DNA of 8,907 bases, taken from positions 1 through 8,907 of the forward strand of contig CAAGIR010000089.1 in assembly GCA_900769975.1 (NCBI GenBank), read 5' to 3'. The notes under the pieces are model-generated. The model was given only the letters and a program-made list of their open reading frames with translations, ran no database searches and was not told where the DNA came from. This DNA is from Spirochaetia bacterium. GTDB taxonomy: Bacteria > Spirochaetota > Spirochaetia > Treponematales > Treponemataceae. Below are positions 5,951-8,907 of the stretch, piece by piece; position 1 is the stretch's first letter; the number at the start of each line of letters is the position of its first letter. A program made the position numbers and the translations under genes.

Positions 5951-7111
5951 ATGGGCATTTTAGAAGAAGCATTTGAAATCAAAAATTATATGGTAGAACA
6001 GCGGAATTTTTTCCATTCGCATCCAGAACTTGGCTTGCAGGAATATGAAACTTGTAATCATATAGAACAGGAATTAGATAAAATCGGCATACAGCATCAT
6101 CGAGTAAAAGAAACAAACGTAATTGCGCAAATCGACACAGGAAAAAAAGGGAAAACTTTGTTTTTGCGTGCCGACATAGATGCCCTTCCAATTCAAGAAA
6201 AAAACGAAGTCGCATACAAAAGTCAGAATGATGGAATAATGCATGCTTGCGGTCACGACGGACATGCCGCATACCTTCTGGGAGCTGCAAAAATCCTTTT
6301 TCAACATAAAAATGAATTTTCTGGAAAAGTGATATTTGCATTCCAGGCAGCAGAAGAAATCGGGAAAGGAGCAAGGGACATTATTGCGGCTGGAGAACTT
6401 GATAAAGTAGACAGAACTTTTGGAATACATTTTGCATCTGGAATGGCAGTAGGAAAATATGGAATAAAATCTGGAGCCGACATGGCAAGTTGTGACAGAT
6501 TTAAAATCACAATACATGGAAAAGCGGCACACATCACAACGCCACAAAGCGGAGCCGATTCATTGTTTATAGGAGCATTAATTACCGCACAGTTGCAGAC
6601 AGTAGTAAGCCGTCTTGTTTCACCAGTAGAAGGGGCGCTTATAGGAGTAGGACGGTTCAACTCAGGAACAACCTACAACATAATATCGGGAGAAGCAGAA
6701 CTGGAAGGAACAATCCGCGCCTTTTCAAAAGAAAACAGGCAAAAACTGGCAGACGCTGTTCGACGAATATCACAAAACATCGCCGAACAATATGGTGCAT
6801 CAGCCGATATTTATATAGAAGATATTTGTGATTCCTGCATAAATCCAGAAGAAACCGCACAGGAAGTTGCAAATTCTGCCGAAAAACTGGTTCCGCCCGA
6901 AAACATCATCACACAAATGGACAAACGCTTTGGCTCAGACAATTTTGCCGACTATTCACGAAAAGCACCAGGAACATACGTGCATGTAGGCTCTTCAGAC
7001 AGCCCTCAAAACAGTCATCCGCACCACAACGAACATTTTGACCTGTCCGAAAACAGTTACCCCTACGCCGCTGCCCTTGCCGTACAATATACACTCGATT
7101 ATTTAAAATAA
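5951..7111 (+). CDS. M20-family metal-dependent amidohydrolase (N-acyl-amino-acid deacylase type)
   Basis: The 386-residue enzyme belongs to the M20D amidohydrolase/carboxypeptidase group, which removes acyl groups from N-acylated amino acids. It has no signal peptide and should act in the cytosol. The two-metal site is recognisable: Cys100 and His102 in HACGHDGHAA, the glutamate pair Glu135-Glu136 in FQAAEE (general base and ligand), His160 in FGIH, and His358/His359 in SHPHHNEHFD near the end. The lid/dimerisation domain spans about 178-290. Start ATG 5951 has AGGA seven bases upstream. It is divergent from metQ with shared operators, and I recall streptococcal methionine-importer operons that also carry an M20 enzyme. 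A substrate such as N-acetyl- or N-formyl-methionine is therefore attractive but inferred. Hippurate-, N-acetylcysteine- or peptide-type substrates are alternatives. Confidence 0.9.
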   Translation: MGILEEAFEIKNYMVEQRNFFHSHPELGLQEYETCNHIEQELDKIGIQHHRVKETNVIAQIDTGKKGKTLFLRADIDALPIQEKNEVAYKSQNDGIMHACGHDGHAAYLLGAAKILFQHKNEFSGKVIFAFQAAEEIGKGARDIIAAGELDKVDRTFGIHFASGMAVGKYGIKSGADMASCDRFKITIHGKAAHITTPQSGADSLFIGALITAQLQTVVSRLVSPVEGALIGVGRFNSGTTYNIISGEAELEGTIRAFSKENRQKLADAVRRISQNIAEQYGASADIYIEDICDSCINPEETAQEVANSAEKLVPPENIITQMDKRFGSDNFADYSRKAPGTYVHVGSSDSPQNSHPHHNEHFDLSENSYPYAAALAVQYTLDYLK

Positions 7112-7115
7112 TTTT

Positions 7116-7251
7116 TCGGGCGACTTTTTGCTTGGTTCGACTACGCTCACCAAGCAAAAAACAGGCTTTGCGGGGTTCCGCTGTCGCTTCATTCTTCCGC
7201 TCCACTACGTTCCGCTCCAGAACGCCTGCGGCGCCCCTACAATCCTTGTCG
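7116..7251. repeat. 136-bp dispersed repeat, copy 2
   Basis: This is the second copy of the block at 4699-4834. Here the hairpin arms pair perfectly: TTTTTGCTTGGT (7125-7136) with ACCAAGCAAAAA (7149-7160) around a 12-base loop. On the minus strand the right part reads GGAGCGGAA twice with a 15-base period, followed by AGCGGAA. It begins four bases after the amidohydrolase stop codon. The runs next to the stem are A on whichever strand is read outward, so it lacks the U-tract of an intrinsic terminator. Confidence 0.85.
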
Positions 7252-7302
7252 CAAGACACCAAAGGTAGTGTAATTCCAAAATCATATACAAAATTCATTC
7301 AG

Positions 7303-7331
7303 ATGACAAAACAAAGAAGATGTTTTATAAT
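7303..7331 (+). promoter_or_regulatory. promoter of sbcD
   Basis: ATGACA (7303-7308), a 17-bp spacer and a perfect TATAAT (7326-7331) make a good vegetative promoter. Transcription would begin near 7338, about 20 bases before the sbcD start, so sbcD is probably expressed independently of the amidohydrolase. Confidence 0.65.
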
Positions 7332-7345
7332 TAAACAAATCAAAA

Positions 7346-7353
7346 GAGGTGAT
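7346..7353 (+). promoter_or_regulatory. ribosome-binding site of sbcD (decides a TTG start)
   Basis: GAGGTGAT lies five bases before TTG 7359. An ATG overlaps this site at 7352-7354 but is in another frame, so the TTG is the real initiation codon. Confidence 0.8.
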
Positions 7354-7358
7354 GGATT

Positions 7359-8585
7359 TTGAAATTTCTGCACACCAGCGACTGGCATTTAGGAAAAGTT
7401 TTTCATGAAAAAGTATTGATAGAAGACCAAAAATTCGTTTTGGATCAAATACTGGAAATCCTCGCATCCGCTCAAAAAAAAGATACACCCTATGCGGCAC
7501 TTGTCATTTCTGGTGACATTTACGACAGAGCCATTCCGTCAGCAGAAGCCACCAATTTATTTAATTATTTTCTGGTGAAAGCGGCAACAATACAGCCAGA
7601 TCTTCACATTTTTGTTAATTGCGGAAATCACGATAATGCAGTGCGCCTTTCATTTTGTGCAGAAATTCTGGAAAAACATAATATTCACATTACAACAGAC
7701 ACAAAAAAAATAACAGAACCAGTAATAGTAACACAGGCAGACGAGAAAATTGCCTTTTATCAGCTGCCGTTTTTGACACCATTTTCCATTACGCCAAAAA
7801 ATGACGATTTACAAACCGAAATCAGTGAAGAACAAAATCCGTGCAGAACACAACAACAACTCTATGAAGCAGCCTGCACGCAAATCATCAAAAGTCATAA
7901 AGAAAACTTTGGAAATATGCCGTCCGTATTGAATGCCCATTTATATACAATCGGAAGTCTTGTCGGAAAATCAGAACGGGCAAATATCGGAACAGCCGAG
8001 CAGGTAAACGTTTCTGTCTTTAAAGAGTTTACATACGGAGCATTTGGCCACATCCATAAATATCAGGTTTGCGACAAAGAAAAACGATGTTATTATCCAG
8101 GTTCACTATTACCATATAATTTTGATGATGCACCGCAAACAGGCATGCTTGAAGTAGAAATCAAAAATTCGCAGGAAAAACCAAACGTAAATAGAATATT
8201 GTTTAAACCGCTTCATAAAATTGCAAAAATTACAGCAAAAATGGAAAATCTGATAGGCTCAACTGCCGACAACGCCCTTATAAAAGAAAATGCCGATAAT
8301 TATGTTCAGATAATTTTGACAGATGAAGTGATGCCCACCGAAGCATATGCAAACCTTAAAACCGTATTCCCGAATCTTCTTCTTTTAAGCCAGCATCAGA
8401 CAAACAGTCATCAGAACATAATGATAGAACAGCGAAGGGAAGCAATGCAAACAAAAAATCCTGAAACCATCTTCAACCAATTTATAAAAGACATTTACGG
8501 AGAACAGCCAGACGCCGAAAAAGCGATACTTTTTGAAAAACAAAAAAAAATCTTCATAGAACAGTCCGCAAATTTATTCAAATAG
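7359..8585 (+). CDS. sbcD: exonuclease subunit SbcD (Mre11-type nuclease)
   Basis: The 408-residue protein is the calcineurin-like nuclease half of SbcCD, which opens DNA hairpins and trims blocked double-strand ends in the cytoplasm. All phosphoesterase motifs are present: Asp8 and His10 in SDWHLG, Asp53 in SGDIYDR, Asn90-His91 in CGNHD, His194 in NAHL, and His231/His233 in GHIH. The strand YPGSLLPYNFDD (246-257) and a C-terminal capping region to 408 fit the usual length of about 400. The N-terminus MKFLHTSDWHLGK is canonical, which fixes the TTG start. SbcD normally acts with the ATPase SbcC, commonly encoded immediately downstream. No sbcC is found in the 322 bases after the stop, where repeat-bearing sequence begins instead. 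Confidence 0.96.
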   Translation: MKFLHTSDWHLGKVFHEKVLIEDQKFVLDQILEILASAQKKDTPYAALVISGDIYDRAIPSAEATNLFNYFLVKAATIQPDLHIFVNCGNHDNAVRLSFCAEILEKHNIHITTDTKKITEPVIVTQADEKIAFYQLPFLTPFSITPKNDDLQTEISEEQNPCRTQQQLYEAACTQIIKSHKENFGNMPSVLNAHLYTIGSLVGKSERANIGTAEQVNVSVFKEFTYGAFGHIHKYQVCDKEKRCYYPGSLLPYNFDDAPQTGMLEVEIKNSQEKPNVNRILFKPLHKIAKITAKMENLIGSTADNALIKENADNYVQIILTDEVMPTEAYANLKTVFPNLLLLSQHQTNSHQNIMIEQRREAMQTKNPETIFNQFIKDIYGEQPDAEKAILFEKQKKIFIEQSANLFK

Positions 8586-8788
8586 CCCTCTCTACCCATG
8601 AATAAAGCCGTGGAATGAAAACTGGACGTATGAGCAGGCATATACAAGGATTGATGAAATCATGTCAGCAAGGGTATCAAGAGGAAAGGAGTTTTAAAAT
8701 TCAGAACGGCATGAAGTGGCGTAAATGAGTTTGTTAGAATTAGTGTCATTCGTAAGCGATTTTGTCCATAATAGACCTCAAAAAATTA
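8586..8788 (+). other. gene-free stretch with a possible coding remnant
   Basis: No complete gene is visible. One frame is open from 8602 to a TAA at 8695-8697 and would read IKPWNENWTYEQAYTRIDEI and eleven further residues. It has a protein-like composition but no plausible start or ribosome site, so it may be the tail of a decayed gene. I do not recognise it and it does not look like SbcC. The remaining bases up to the leader copy show no feature I can support. Confidence 0.3.
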
Positions 8789-8793
8789 ACGTT

Positions 8794-8907
8794 TAAATCA
8801 AATGGCTGAAATTGCGCCATTTGATCTAACTTAGAGTTTCTAAAGAAACTCTTTTATTGGACTGTTCGCGATAACGCGAACGCAATTGCAATCCTCGAAA
8901 GTTGAAA
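8794..8907 (+). repeat. four-hairpin leader, copy B (cut by window end)
   Basis: Hairpins 1 (8794-8806 with 8816-8828, one mismatch), 2 (8833-8852) and 3 (8864-8881) match copy A at a constant offset of 8619 bases. The start of hairpin 4 follows with a one-base insertion. Loops differ (TAAA for TTGC, ATAA for AAAA) while stems are kept. In copy A the Rpn gene begins 19 bases after the last stem, so a second Rpn-family gene is expected just beyond the right edge. Confidence 0.8.

Noticed and set aside
7125..7160. Hairpin in the 136-bp repeat as a Rho-independent terminator
   Set aside because: On both strands the stem is followed by A residues and preceded by T residues, the reverse of an intrinsic terminator.

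Overview
The window looks like a low-G+C, host-associated spirochaete, most likely Treponema. That assignment is inference. It rests on the A/T-rich codon use, a PD-(D/E)XK (Rpn-type) nuclease of the kind I remember as heavily multiplied in Treponema genomes, and several families of dispersed intergenic repeats. No rRNA, tRNA or CRISPR array was seen.

Layout. Positions 1-174 are intergenic. Positions 175-306 hold a chain of four hairpins, immediately followed by an Rpn-family nuclease/putative transposase gene (325-1158). A G+C-rich repeat full of small GAA-loop hairpins follows (about 1168-1329), and then the C-terminal half of a MacB/FtsX-type ABC permease that has lost its front (1362-1958). 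An alpha/beta hydrolase lies on the minus strand (1982-2824). The core of the window is a methionine-type ABC importer on the minus strand: lipoprotein metQ (4891-5757), ATPase metN (3636-4658) and permease metI (2942-3589). It is transcribed divergently from a cytosolic M20-family amidohydrolase (5951-7111). sbcD (7359-8585), a DNA-repair nuclease subunit, follows without its usual partner sbcC. At the right edge the four-hairpin leader reappears (8794-8907) and is cut off by the window end, so a second Rpn gene probably begins just outside.

How the parts fit. The importer and the amidohydrolase probably form one scavenging module: MetQ captures methionine or an acylated/peptide form of it, MetN and MetI import it, and the M20 enzyme removes the acyl group in the cytosol. 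The 193-bp divergent region supports joint control. It holds two overlapping face-to-face promoters, and the -35 box of each lies inside one of two copies of the same 19-bp palindrome, ACCTATTGAC-N4-TAGGT. This looks like an undescribed operator for a dimeric regulator. A 136-bp repeat sits between metQ and metN, and a 93%-identical copy sits between the amidohydrolase and sbcD.

Most noteworthy: (1) the paired operator/promoter structure at 5808-5877; (2) the four-hairpin leader present twice, where stems are almost invariant (1 change in 56 stem positions) while loops and spacers vary (12 in 32); (3) the association of these repeats with broken or partnerless genes (headless macB, sbcD without sbcC).
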